Below are positions 16,267 to 25,326 of a stretch of DNA of 64,000 nucleotides, in pieces. Numbering within the stretch: the stretch's first letter is position 1; every line of letters begins with the position of its first letter. The notes below the pieces were generated by a model. That model ran no database searches. It was given only the letters and a program-made list of their open reading frames with translations, and had not been told where the DNA came from. The translations under genes were made by a program, and so were the position numbers. The stretch lies in assembly GCF_005938745.2 (NCBI RefSeq), contig NZ_VCBX02000001.1, forward strand, positions 434,001-498,000. Reading direction: 5' to 3'. This DNA is from Rhodococcus sp. KBS0724. GTDB taxonomy: Bacteria > Actinomycetota > Actinomycetes > Mycobacteriales > Mycobacteriaceae.

Positions 16267-17190
16267 ATGACAAATGACAGCACCACGTCGACAGGCCTCG
16301 CGGTTGTCACGGGAGCCAGCCGAGGAATCGGCCGGGCGATCGCGAGACGCATTGCAGCAGAGGGAATACCCGTTGCAGCGGTCTCGCGCACATTGCGGGC
16401 GGGCGACGGAAGCCTCCAAGGCTCGCTCGAGGAAACCGTCGAATTGATCACTGCGGCAGGGGGAACGGCACAGAGCTTTGCTGTCGATCTGGGGGATCCC
16501 GAACTCGATCGCGCCGCCCTGATCGCCAGGATCGAGGACAGCTTCGGACGACCGGTGAGCATCCTCGTCAACAACGTGGCTGCGTCTCGGCGCTACGAGA
16601 CACTTTTTGCGGACATGCCGCGCGAGTGGTTCTACGACTCCGTCGAAACGAACGTGTGGAACACCTGGGACCTGATGAAGGCGGTCATCCCGAGCATGCG
16701 CGCGAACGGCGCTGGGTGGATCGTCAACATCTCGTCCCGGCAGGCCGGGCCACGCGTCGGGCCGCCTTTTGCGCCGCATCCACTGGCCGGTTCGGTCTTG
16801 TACGGCGGAACGAAGGCGATGCTCGACCGCATCAGCACGGGATCCGCGATGGAGTTGCACGCCGACAATATCGCCGTGAATTCCCTTGCCCCCAATCGCG
16901 GCGTCGCAACCGAGCACGCTGCCGCGGCGGTTCCGGGATGGCCGTCCGAACCCGAGGACACGATGGCCGAAGCGGCACTGCTGCTCTGTACGGCCGATCC
17001 GTCCGAGGTAACCGGCCGAGTGGCGTTCAGCCTGCCGCTGCTGAAGGAATTCGGACGCTCGGTTCGCGCACTCGACGGCAGCGGACTGCTGGACGGTTGG
17101 CAGCCGGATGATCTCGACGCGGACGGTTTCCCGGGGCACTACCTCACCTTCAACCCACCGGCCGCCGTGCCGGCCGAACTGCTGAAGTAA
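16267..17190 (+). CDS. Short-chain dehydrogenase/reductase
   Basis: A 307-residue classical SDR. TGASRGIG lies at about residues 15-22, LVNNVAAS near 100-107, the Ser in NISSRQA near 155, and the catalytic Tyr179-x3-Lys183 (LYGGTK). It shares the GSLEET insertion with the SDR at 8566, so the pair arose by duplication and probably act on related hydroxy intermediates. ATG 16267 is preferred to GTG 16258 because GGAAGG ends only at 16257. The adenylate-forming ligase starts 10 bases downstream. Confidence 0.85.
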   Translation: MTNDSTTSTGLAVVTGASRGIGRAIARRIAAEGIPVAAVSRTLRAGDGSLQGSLEETVELITAAGGTAQSFAVDLGDPELDRAALIARIEDSFGRPVSILVNNVAASRRYETLFADMPREWFYDSVETNVWNTWDLMKAVIPSMRANGAGWIVNISSRQAGPRVGPPFAPHPLAGSVLYGGTKAMLDRISTGSAMELHADNIAVNSLAPNRGVATEHAAAAVPGWPSEPEDTMAEAALLLCTADPSEVTGRVAFSLPLLKEFGRSVRALDGSGLLDGWQPDDLDADGFPGHYLTFNPPAAVPAELLK

Positions 17191-17200
17191 GGAGCTTGAC

Positions 17201-18859
17201 GTGGACACGTACGCAGAAATCATTCGAATCCGCGCCGAGGACGACAAGATTGGTCTTCGGTACGAGGATAATTCGTGGTCGTGGCGTGAGGTCGTGCAGG
17301 AAAGTGCCGATCGCGCAGCGGCATTGACGTCCCTGGTACCGCGGCCGAACGACCGCCAGATTCATGTTGGCGTCTTGCTCGAGAATGTCCCGGACTTCGT
17401 ATTCTGGCTCGGCGCCGGACCTTTGGCGGGTGCGGCCGTAGTCGGTATCAACGCCAGTCGAAGTGGCGCGGAGCTGGCACACGACATCAGACACGGGGAC
17501 GTGGACATCGTCATCACCGAGAATGCCTTGGCACATCTTGTCGACGGTACGGGCCACGGTCTGCCGCCCGAGCGCATCCTGAACATCGACAGCCCCGACT
17601 ATGCCGAGTTCCTGGCACCGTTCCGCGGAGCACCACTGCCGGAGACTGTGCCGGCACCGGAAGAAAAAGCGTTGCTGCTCTTCAGCTCCGGTTCGACGGG
17701 AGCCCCGAAGGCCGTGATCGTCGGGCAGGGTCGGTTGGCGCGGTTGACCGCAGCCATGGTCGATCGGGTGTCGATGCGGCGAGATTCGGTGACGTACCTG
17801 TGCATGCCGCTCTTCCACGGCAACGCGGTGATGCTCAACCTGGCTCCGGCGATGTGCGTCGGCGCGACGGTTGCGATGACAAGGAAGTTCTCGGCCAGCA
17901 AGTTCGGTCCGGACATTCATCGCTACGGTGTCACGTACGTCAACTACGTCGGCCGGGCGCTGTCGTACACGTTGAGCAGCCCCGAAGATCCGCGGGATGC
18001 GCACAGCACGCTGGAGTTGGCCTTCGGGACCGAAGCGTCGGAAACCGACGTCCGGAAATTCTCCGAGCGGTACGGGTGCACGGTGATGGAGGGCTACGGG
18101 CTCAGTGAAGGGGTGTTCCGGATCGGGCGCACACCACAGACGCCCAAGGACTCTCTCGGTGTTCCGCAGAATGGCCTTGACATCCGGGTCCTCGACGAAG
18201 CAACCGGCGTCGAATGCCCGCCGGCGGAATTCGACAGAGACGGTCGTCTGATCAATGCCGAAGCGATCGGTGAGATGGTGGCAATCGGCCTGGCCCACAC
18301 GTTCGAGGGGTACTACAAGAACCCCGGGGCGATGGCTGATCGTGTCAAGGGCGCCGATTTCTGGTCCGGCGACCTGGCCTACCGCGATGCGGACGGCTAC
18401 TTCTACTTTGCCGGACGGTCTTCCGACTGGTTGCGCGTGGACAGCGAGAACTTCTCGGCCGCACCGGTTGAGCGTGTCTTGCAGCGGGTTCCGGGAGTGT
18501 CTGCCGCCCCGATCTTTGCGGTGCCGGATCCGCGGACCGGCGATCAGGTCATGGTTGTGGTGGAGATGGAAGACGGCGTGAACTTCGACCCGAAGAGCTT
18601 CGGCGATTTCCTCGGCGAACAGCCCGACATGGGCGCAAAGTGGTGGCCACGGTTCGTTCGCGTCATCGATCGGATGCCCCTGACCGGAAGCAACAAGGTC
18701 AACAAGACTCCGTTGCGTCGCACCGCCTGGGCCACAGACGATTCCGTGTACACCAGGGTGGGAAGAACCCGTGAGTACGTCCTACTCGACGATGCCGGGC
18801 GCGACGCCATCGAGGCGGAATTTCGCACACACGGCCGGTTGGCGATGTTACCGAGCTAG
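17201..18859 (+). CDS. Acyl-CoA ligase (AMP-forming; FadD-type)
   Basis: A 552-residue ANL ligase, which adenylates a carboxylic acid and transfers it to CoA. Landmarks: the phosphate loop LLLFSSGSTGAPKAV, the A5 segment MEGYGLSEGVF, the A7 segment SGDLAYRDADGYFYFAGRS, and the C-terminal LTGSNKVNKTPLRR with the A10 Lys. It is the last gene of the operon, and is probably the entry enzyme that activates the free acid substrate. Start GTG 17201 follows AAGGAG. Substrate inferred only from context: a steroid or polycyclic acid. Confidence 0.87.
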   Translation: MDTYAEIIRIRAEDDKIGLRYEDNSWSWREVVQESADRAAALTSLVPRPNDRQIHVGVLLENVPDFVFWLGAGPLAGAAVVGINASRSGAELAHDIRHGDVDIVITENALAHLVDGTGHGLPPERILNIDSPDYAEFLAPFRGAPLPETVPAPEEKALLLFSSGSTGAPKAVIVGQGRLARLTAAMVDRVSMRRDSVTYLCMPLFHGNAVMLNLAPAMCVGATVAMTRKFSASKFGPDIHRYGVTYVNYVGRALSYTLSSPEDPRDAHSTLELAFGTEASETDVRKFSERYGCTVMEGYGLSEGVFRIGRTPQTPKDSLGVPQNGLDIRVLDEATGVECPPAEFDRDGRLINAEAIGEMVAIGLAHTFEGYYKNPGAMADRVKGADFWSGDLAYRDADGYFYFAGRSSDWLRVDSENFSAAPVERVLQRVPGVSAAPIFAVPDPRTGDQVMVVVEMEDGVNFDPKSFGDFLGEQPDMGAKWWPRFVRVIDRMPLTGSNKVNKTPLRRTAWATDDSVYTRVGRTREYVLLDDAGRDAIEAEFRTHGRLAMLPS

Positions 18860-18865
18860 CGTGCT

Positions 18866-18905
18866 GTGCGCCTTTATCAACCGCGGGCGGTTGATAAAGG
18901 CGCAC
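18866..18905. terminator. Bidirectional hairpin between convergent catabolic operons
   Basis: Two perfectly complementary 19-base arms separated by GG (left arm GTGCGCCTTTATCAACCGC). It fills almost the whole 51-base gap between the ligase stop and the stop of the convergent SDR, the position of a shared terminator. There is no U tract, which is common in actinobacteria. An operator is less likely because no promoter points outwards from it. Confidence 0.75.
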
Positions 18906-18910
18906 TGTCA

Positions 18911-19846
18911 TTAGGTGCCGGTTGTGTCCAGTTCGATGATGCTGCTTGCTGAGTAGCTCTGCCCCGCAGGTAGTTCGGCGACATACGGCACCAACTGATC
19001 CGCGAATTCCTCCACCGTGAAGACCCCGTCTGCGGCGACAAACTTCTGTTGCACCGTGGGCGGGGCCATCAACGCCACCATGTCGCCGTAGACGACAAAC
19101 ACCTGGCCGTTGATCGTCTGCGCCGCCGGAGTGGCCAGGAACGCCACGAAGGTGGCAACGCGTTCGGGTGCCATGATGTCGAGCCCTGTATCCGGTTCAC
19201 CGTCGGCAAAGACGCCGGCCGTCATCTCGGTGCGGGCACGCGGGCAGATCGCATTCGCGGTGACACCGTACTTCGCCAGGCCACGTGAGGTGGAGAGGGT
19301 CAGCGCAACGATGCCGGCCTTGGCCGCAGCGTAATTCGCTTGACCGGCGCCGCCGAGAAGAAATGCTTCGGACGCTGTGTTGATGACGCGCCCGTACACC
19401 GGGCCACCGGCAGCCTTGCCCGCTGCCCGCCAATGCACTGCAGCCGAGCGAGACAGCGCCGCATGGCCTTTGAGGTGAATCGAAATGACGTCGTCCCACT
19501 GCTTCTCGCTCATGTTGAACAGCATCGCGTCGCGGGTGATGCCCGCGTTGTTGACCACGATATCGAGGCTGCCGAAGGTATCGACCGCTGCTTCGACAAG
19601 GCGATCTCCCAGCGACCAGTCGCTGACGTCGCCGGTCACCGCAATAGCCCGGGATCCGAGAGCCTCGATTTCGCGCACGACATCGTCTGCGGCAGAACCG
19701 ATGTCGTTCACCACGACGCTGGCGCCCCGCGAGGCCAGTGCGAGGGCCTCGGTGCGGCCCAAGCCGGCCCCGGCGCCGGTGACGATCGCGGTGCGGCCGG
19801 TGAGATCGGTGAGTTCGGTGGGCGAGGTGTTGAATGTGTCAGGCAA
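18911..19846 (-). CDS. Short-chain dehydrogenase/reductase (17-beta-HSD4/Rv3548c-like)
   Basis: A 311-residue SDR from TTG 19846, which has GGGAG 8-9 bases upstream; longer readings run into the upstream gene. TGAGAGLG is the cofactor loop near residue 23, VVNNAG near 97-102, and Tyr172-x3-Lys176 (NYAAAK) the catalytic pair. The VVVNDIG segment after beta-2 contains the Asp that favours NAD. It overlaps the stop of the fused dehydrogenase gene by 8 bases and is co-transcribed with it. Similar SDRs occur in KstR2 regulons; I infer a 3-hydroxyacyl-CoA dehydrogenase role. Confidence 0.82.
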   Translation of the reverse strand: MPDTFNTSPTELTDLTGRTAIVTGAGAGLGRTEALALASRGASVVVNDIGSAADDVVREIEALGSRAIAVTGDVSDWSLGDRLVEAAVDTFGSLDIVVNNAGITRDAMLFNMSEKQWDDVISIHLKGHAALSRSAAVHWRAAGKAAGGPVYGRVINTASEAFLLGGAGQANYAAAKAGIVALTLSTSRGLAKYGVTANAICPRARTEMTAGVFADGEPDTGLDIMAPERVATFVAFLATPAAQTINGQVFVVYGDMVALMAPPTVQQKFVAADGVFTVEEFADQLVPYVAELPAGQSYSASSIIELDTTGT

Positions 19847-21986
19847 GAGCTGGCTCCCTGGGTAGTCCGAGAATGAGTTCGCCGATCTGATTGCGGAGGA
19901 TTTCCGACGTACCACCGGCGATGGTCTGGAAGCGCACTTCCAGAAGACTGTGATGGACAGGTGTTTTCAGCTCGCAGCCGGCCGGTAAGAACCCGGAGAG
20001 CAGCAGTCCGGCGTCGGCAAGTCGCTGTCCGTGCTCGCTGCCGACCAGTTTCAGAACTGCGCCCTCGGGGCCAGGTCCGGCGCCGAGGACCGCGAGTTCC
20101 GCGATACGGGTGGTCAGCGCGCGTAGGGAAAGATCCTCCGCCACCAGATCGGCCACCGTGGCGTCCATGCCGGAGTTCTCTGCGCGCACCACGATGAACA
20201 GATCGTGGATGCTGTACGTGACGCCCAGCCCGAGCCTGTCCCGGCCGATGGTGACACGTTCGTTTCCGAGAGCGGATCGCGCAACTCCCCAGCCGCCGTT
20301 GACTTCACCGAGCACATCGGCGTCCGGAACAAACACGTCGTCGAGGAAAACCTCGGAGAAATGCGAATCGCCCGTGATCTGCTTGATCGGGCGTACCTGC
20401 ACTCCATCCGCAGACATGTCGATCAGCATCATGGTGATGCCCTTGTGCTTTCGCGCCTCCGGGTCGGTGCGAACAGTTGCCATACCGTGCGTGGAGGTCA
20501 CTCCGCCGCTGGTCCAGGTCTTCTGGCCGTTGACAATCCAGCCGCCGTCGACGCGCCGCGCTTTGGTCGTGATGCCCGCCGCATCGGAACCGGCGCCGGG
20601 TTCGCTGAACAGCTGGCACCATTTCACGGTGCCCATGAGGCTGGCGTCGACAAAGCGTTCGTGTTGCTCCGCGGTGCCGTGTCCGACAACGGTGAGGAGC
20701 ACCCATTCGCCGATTCCATACTGCGGCAACTCGAGTGCCGACAGTTCCTCTTCCAGAACCAATTGCTCGACGGCGCCGGCCCCACGGCCCCACGGCTTCG
20801 GCCAATGGGGAACCGCGTAACCCGAGTCGACGAGTAGGCGGCGCAGTTGATCAGCGGGAGCGGCGAGGGCTTCCTTCACGAATGCACGTGCCTGCGTGCG
20901 GTACTCGTCGGCCTCGGCGGGCAGTTCGATGCTCGATTCGCGTCGGACCCCGGCGGCGGTGGCGTCGGCGATGTCGGCGCGGGCGACAACGGGGGAGAAG
21001 ACAGCGTTCACTGCGCCGGCGCGACGCAGGTACAGGTGAGCGTCGTGCTCCCACGTGTACCCGATTCCACCGTGCACCTGGATGCACTTCTGGGCAACTC
21101 GCATGGCCGCGGGGAGTGCGGTCACCACGGCAACAGCCGCTGCGAGGGCGCTTTGATCCTCGTTATCGGATGCTGCCTGGGCGGCATCCCACGCAGCAGC
21201 GGTGGACATTTCGCGGTCCACGAGCATATTGGCGAGGATGTGCTTGACCGACTGGAACGAACCGATTGCGCGACCGAAAGCAAAGCGGGCCTTGGCATAC
21301 TCGACAGCCAGGTTAGTGGCTGCGGTGATCACGCCCGCGGCTTCGGCAGCGGCCAGGGTGCGCCCGATCGACACTGCGAGCACTCTCGCGCCGGGCAGAA
21401 CCGCGACGGCGTCGACGCTGCCGTCGGTCGTTACCGCCGCGAGGGGACGCGTCGGATCGAGCGTCGGCGCGTCGGTGATCTGTACCTGCTCGCGTCGTAG
21501 TACGACAACGTCTTCGCCGATCAAGACCAGAAGAATGTCGGCTATTGCCGCGCAGAGAATCTCGACGGGTTCCGCGATGTCGACGCTGGAACCCGAGAGT
21601 GCGGCAGTCGTGGCTATTCCGACTGCTCCGACGACCGTTCCGTCGATCAGACCGGGAAGGAGCGCCGCTTGTTGTTCGGCGGTGCCCGCTGCCGCGATCA
21701 CAGCGGATGCCCACACCGTCGGAAGCAGCGGTCCGGGAGTGACGGCGGCCCCCAATTCCTCCACCACTACCGACAATTCAGGCAAGCCGAAGCCGGCGCC
21801 ACCGTATTCTTCCGGCAGGTGGACGCTTAACCAGCCAAGTTCGGCGAAAGTCGACCACCCCGACGGCAATTCGTGCGTCGGATTGTCGAGACTCTCGCGA
21901 GCCTCGGCGAGTGGGTTCGCTCGGGAGATGTAACTGCGAACCGATTGCGCAAGAGCGCGCTGGTCTTCGGAAAGTGCAATAGACAT
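19839..21986 (-). CDS. Fused (double) acyl-CoA dehydrogenase
   Basis: A 715-residue tandem acyl-CoA dehydrogenase. The first half runs to HGGIGYTWEHDAHLYLRRAG, the second holds LFSEPGAGSDAAGITTKARR, a VNGQKTWTSGG core and the terminal AGGTSEILRNQIGELILGL, which is a complete FAD signature. It resembles the 735-residue enzyme at 10583 in domain order but is encoded on the opposite strand in a two-gene operon with an SDR. ATG 21986. No KstR2-type box was found by eye upstream of it, so its control may be separate. Confidence 0.87.
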   Translation of the reverse strand: MSIALSEDQRALAQSVRSYISRANPLAEARESLDNPTHELPSGWSTFAELGWLSVHLPEEYGGAGFGLPELSVVVEELGAAVTPGPLLPTVWASAVIAAAGTAEQQAALLPGLIDGTVVGAVGIATTAALSGSSVDIAEPVEILCAAIADILLVLIGEDVVVLRREQVQITDAPTLDPTRPLAAVTTDGSVDAVAVLPGARVLAVSIGRTLAAAEAAGVITAATNLAVEYAKARFAFGRAIGSFQSVKHILANMLVDREMSTAAAWDAAQAASDNEDQSALAAAVAVVTALPAAMRVAQKCIQVHGGIGYTWEHDAHLYLRRAGAVNAVFSPVVARADIADATAAGVRRESSIELPAEADEYRTQARAFVKEALAAPADQLRRLLVDSGYAVPHWPKPWGRGAGAVEQLVLEEELSALELPQYGIGEWVLLTVVGHGTAEQHERFVDASLMGTVKWCQLFSEPGAGSDAAGITTKARRVDGGWIVNGQKTWTSGGVTSTHGMATVRTDPEARKHKGITMMLIDMSADGVQVRPIKQITGDSHFSEVFLDDVFVPDADVLGEVNGGWGVARSALGNERVTIGRDRLGLGVTYSIHDLFIVVRAENSGMDATVADLVAEDLSLRALTTRIAELAVLGAGPGPEGAVLKLVGSEHGQRLADAGLLLSGFLPAGCELKTPVHHSLLEVRFQTIAGGTSEILRNQIGELILGLPREPALA

Positions 21987-22156
21987 GGAGAACTACCTCG
22001 TTACGCGACTGAGCCCGCAGGCTGATTGTCACTGCCGCGGGACCACCGCAGGCAGGAGTTGTTCCCTCTACACGTATCACGACAAACCCAGCCGTAGCGG
22101 GCAATCTCGCTCAGTGGGTCCAGCGCGTCCGCGATCGGAGCGCTACTCTGCCAACC

Positions 22157-23320
22157 GTGAGTCGTATCAATTCGTTCATCCGGCCGTTGGTTCCCCGTGA
22201 TCCGCACGAGGCGCATCGAGTAGCCACACCACTCGAACTACTGACGGACCTGTGCTTTGTCGTGGCAGTGGCCCAGGCCGCCACGGGCCTTCACCATGCG
22301 ATCAGTGAGGGGCACGCGGCCTCGGGCGTCGGGCACTTCGCGATGGCGTTCTTCGCGATCTGGTGGACGTGGCTGAACTTCACGTGGTTCACCTCGGCGT
22401 ACGACAACGACGACGGAATTGCCCGGCTGCTGACGATCTTCCAGATCCTCGGTTCGCTGGTCCTTGCCGCCGGTGTCGTCCGCTTCTTCAACGACGACGC
22501 CCTACTCATCATCGTCGGCTACGTCATCATGCGAATAGCCTTGGTGATCCAATGGCTCAGGGTCTCGCGCAACGACCCCGAACACGCGCTGACGGCCCGT
22601 CGATACGCTCTCGGAATCGTGTTGGTCCAGATCGGTTGGATCGGTTTCTACTTCGTGCCGTCCGCCATCTACGTTCCGACGTTCCTCGTGTTGGTACTGT
22701 GCGAGTTCGCAGTGCCGGTCTGGTCCGAGAAGCCGGGGATGACGCCGTGGCATCCGCATCACATCGCCGAGCGGTACTCGTTGTTCTTCATCATCGTTCT
22801 CGGCGAGACGATCCTCTCGACCACTCTCGCAATTCAGGATGCAGTGGACGGCGAGCATCCGGCAGCGCAGGTCACCTACGTCGTCATCGGCGGAATCCTG
22901 ATCGTTTTCAGCCTGTGGTGGCTGTACTTCCAACGCAGCGCTGGCGATGTCATCGGCAACGGCGACGCCTCACCCTTCGTGTGGGGATTCGGGCACTACT
23001 TCATCTTCGCGGCCGCTGCCGCCATCGGTGCGGGATTGGCGTCCCGCGTCGACTTCTGGACGCACCACGGCGACGGCAGTGCGTTGGTGACGGGCGCCGC
23101 CGTAACCGTTCCGGTCGCGGTCATCCTCGCGGCGCTGTGGTTCATCCACATCAGGCTCCACGATTCCTCGCTTCGCACGTTGGCGCCGTTCTCGGTCGCG
23201 ATAGTCGCAGTTCTCGCGGGCACCTACACCCCGGTGCCCGAGTTGGTGGCCGGTCTGGTCTGCGCAGCGCTGCTGGCAGTGGAATTGGTCCTCACCGAGG
23301 GTAAAACCGAAGCCGTCTGA
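22157..23320 (+). CDS. Low-temperature-requirement A (LtrA) family membrane protein
   Basis: A 387-residue integral membrane protein. The N-terminal EAHRVATPLELLTDLCFVVAVAQ and the mid-protein HHIAERYSLFFIIVLGETIL are the two hallmark segments of the LtrA family; about ten hydrophobic segments are spread over the length. The family name comes from a Listeria cold-growth mutant, and no biochemical function is established. The gene is divergent from the fused dehydrogenase and convergent with gatD. Start GTG 22157. Confidence 0.87.
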   Translation: MSRINSFIRPLVPRDPHEAHRVATPLELLTDLCFVVAVAQAATGLHHAISEGHAASGVGHFAMAFFAIWWTWLNFTWFTSAYDNDDGIARLLTIFQILGSLVLAAGVVRFFNDDALLIIVGYVIMRIALVIQWLRVSRNDPEHALTARRYALGIVLVQIGWIGFYFVPSAIYVPTFLVLVLCEFAVPVWSEKPGMTPWHPHHIAERYSLFFIIVLGETILSTTLAIQDAVDGEHPAAQVTYVVIGGILIVFSLWWLYFQRSAGDVIGNGDASPFVWGFGHYFIFAAAAAIGAGLASRVDFWTHHGDGSALVTGAAVTVPVAVILAALWFIHIRLHDSSLRTLAPFSVAIVAVLAGTYTPVPELVAGLVCAALLAVELVLTEGKTEAV

Positions 23321-23341
23321 ACCGAAGCTGCCTGAGCCGAA

Positions 23342-24055
23342 TCAGCGAACCGCGAGCCGTTCCTTGCGGAGCTTGTCGACCTCGGGCAGGTGCAGCGGCT
23401 CGAGTTCGGTCACACCCAGTGCCCGCATGATCAGCAGGTCTGCGAGTTCCGGGTTACGCGCCAAGGCAGGTCCGTGCATGTACGTCCCGATCACCGAACC
23501 CTGTACGACGCCTTCGAACCCGTCGCCGACGCCGTTGCCGACGCCATGGGTGACCCTGGCGAATCCTGAGGCTGCGCTGCCCAGAGTTGTTCCGCCGCGG
23601 TGATTCTCGAACCCGGAAAGGGGTGCGGTGAGTCCGTCGATCAGCGGCTTCGTGATGACTTCACCGATCGAGCGCTTCTCTTGCGGCGAGGTGGTGACGT
23701 CGAGCATCGAGACGCCGTCGACTCTTTCGCCGCTTGACGTCTCGTACCAGTTACCCAGAACCTGGATGGCCGCGCAGATTGCGAGGACGGGTGCGCCGCG
23801 TTCGGCTGCGCGCTGCAAGCCGGGGTATTTCGCGAGATGTCGGGTAGCGAGGCGCTGCGCGGAATCCTCCGCGCCGCCAAGGGTGTAGACCTCGAGTGAA
23901 TCCGGCACCGGGTCGTTGAGCGTGATGTCGACGATCTCGGCGTCGTAGCCGCGCATGCGCAGGCGCTGACGCAGGATCAGGGCGTTACCACCGTCGCCGT
24001 AGGTTCCCATGACGTCGGGGAGGACAAGCCCGATGCGCACTGTCGAATCAGACAT
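23342..24055 (-). CDS. gatD: Lipid II isoglutaminyl synthase, glutamine amidotransferase subunit GatD
   Basis: A 237-residue class I glutaminase of the CobB/CobQ-like group. It supplies ammonia to MurT for amidation of the alpha-carboxyl of D-Glu in lipid II. The nucleophile is Cys94 (LAICAAIQVLG) and the catalytic His about 193 (TYMHGPAL). DVMGTYGDGGNALIL is the family N-terminus. It overlaps murT by 8 bases and follows it, the order seen in other Gram-positive bacteria. Length is normal. Function is confident. Confidence 0.94.
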   Translation of the reverse strand: MSDSTVRIGLVLPDVMGTYGDGGNALILRQRLRMRGYDAEIVDITLNDPVPDSLEVYTLGGAEDSAQRLATRHLAKYPGLQRAAERGAPVLAICAAIQVLGNWYETSSGERVDGVSMLDVTTSPQEKRSIGEVITKPLIDGLTAPLSGFENHRGGTTLGSAASGFARVTHGVGNGVGDGFEGVVQGSVIGTYMHGPALARNPELADLLIMRALGVTELEPLHLPEVDKLRKERLAVR

Positions 24056-25301
24056 CGCGGGTCTCCTTGGCGATTGCGGTGTTCAGATCGCGAAATGCCG
24101 TGTAGTTGGCAAGAACTTCGACGCGACCGGGCGGGCAGGAAGCGATGGCGCGCAAGGGATCCGGCTCCAGGGTGTGCTCGACGCCGGCGTAGGTGAGGCG
24201 CACGGCGAGGTCGGTTCCCCGCTCACCGGCAGCGACTACTTTGACGCCTTCGAAGTGTTCGAACTTCACGTCCCACAGCCAGGAGAGATCCTCGCCGTCG
24301 GGGACCTGCCCATTCACTGCAATGACCAGACCGTCGACGGACGGATCGATCATCGACAGAGCTTCCTGCCAGCCGGCGGGATTCTTCGCGAGAAGCATGT
24401 GGACGGAATGCGAGCCCACCTGGACAGTGCTGTAGCGCCCGGCAACTTCCTGGACCGTCGACGCGGCGGCAACCGCGCCGACCGGATCTGCGCCCAGGGC
24501 AACTGCAGCAGCGACGGCCTGAGCTGCGTTGCCGCGGTTGGCTTTTCCGGGAAGTGTCAACGTCATCGGGATTTTCAGGCCGTCAGGGCCGTAGAGGTTG
24601 TCGTCGTCGAGCCACCAGGACGGCTCGGGTCGCGCGAAGTCCGAACCGGTACTGCGCCAGTGCTTTCCCTCCCAGACGATGGGTTCGCCGGTACGTGGGC
24701 AGCTGACGGAATCGCCGGCCCACCCGCCGCCGGCGGCAACCCACACGACGTTGGGGGCGTCGTAGGCCACGGAGGTGACCAGTACGTCGTCGCAGTTGGC
24801 GACGATGACCGCATTCGGGTGCGCGTTGACGCAGGCTCGCAGTTTGCGTTCGATCATGTTGATCTCGCCGACCCGGTCGAGTTGGTCGCGGCTCAGATTC
24901 AGGAGCACGATCACTTCCGGGTTCACGGCGTCGGCCACGTGGGGAACGTGGAGTTCGTCGACTTCGAGCGCCGCGACCGGCGCGTTCATCCGGTTTGCCA
25001 GTGCCGCGACGATTCCGGCGTCCATGTTGGCGCCGTCGGCCTGCGTTGCCACGTCACCGAGCGTCGCGAGTGCCGCTGCCGTCATGCGCGTTGTTGTCGA
25101 CTTGCCGTTGGTGCCGGTGACAACAACGGTTCGTTTTCCGCGCCCGAGTTGGGTCATCAGCGTCGGGTCGATCTTGAGGGCGATGAGCCCACCGATCATG
25201 GAGCCCTTGCCGCGGCCGGCTTTCTGCGATGCCCAGGAGGCCGTGGCGGCAGCGCGCAGGGCGAGCTTTCCGCGTGTCGTGATCGATAGTCCAGTTCCCA
25301 C
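24048..25301 (-). CDS. murT: Lipid II isoglutaminyl synthase, Mur ligase subunit MurT
   Basis: A 417-residue Mur-ligase-like ATPase, counted from GTG 25301; a longer reading to 25412 runs into the EamA gene and is not family-like. The P-loop is TGTNGKSTTTRM near residue 62. A Mur-ligase ADGANMD segment and a C-terminal MurT domain (EHFEGVKVVAAGERGTDLAVRL) follow. The insertion that in staphylococcal and streptococcal MurT is a four-cysteine zinc ribbon here reads SCPRTGEPIVWEG...STGSDFARP, keeping only one cysteine. With GatD it converts D-isoglutamate to D-isoglutamine in lipid II. Confidence 0.93.
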   Translation of the reverse strand: MGTGLSITTRGKLALRAAATASWASQKAGRGKGSMIGGLIALKIDPTLMTQLGRGKRTVVVTGTNGKSTTTRMTAAALATLGDVATQADGANMDAGIVAALANRMNAPVAALEVDELHVPHVADAVNPEVIVLLNLSRDQLDRVGEINMIERKLRACVNAHPNAVIVANCDDVLVTSVAYDAPNVVWVAAGGGWAGDSVSCPRTGEPIVWEGKHWRSTGSDFARPEPSWWLDDDNLYGPDGLKIPMTLTLPGKANRGNAAQAVAAAVALGADPVGAVAAASTVQEVAGRYSTVQVGSHSVHMLLAKNPAGWQEALSMIDPSVDGLVIAVNGQVPDGEDLSWLWDVKFEHFEGVKVVAAGERGTDLAVRLTYAGVEHTLEPDPLRAIASCPPGRVEVLANYTAFRDLNTAIAKETRDV

Positions 25302-25326
25302 GGCCCGAGTTTGGCACAGCGCGCGG

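Noticed and set aside
15304..17247. 647-codon minus-strand frame across the MDR and SDR genes
   Set aside because: It runs through two well-supported genes, with no ribosome site or recognisable domain.
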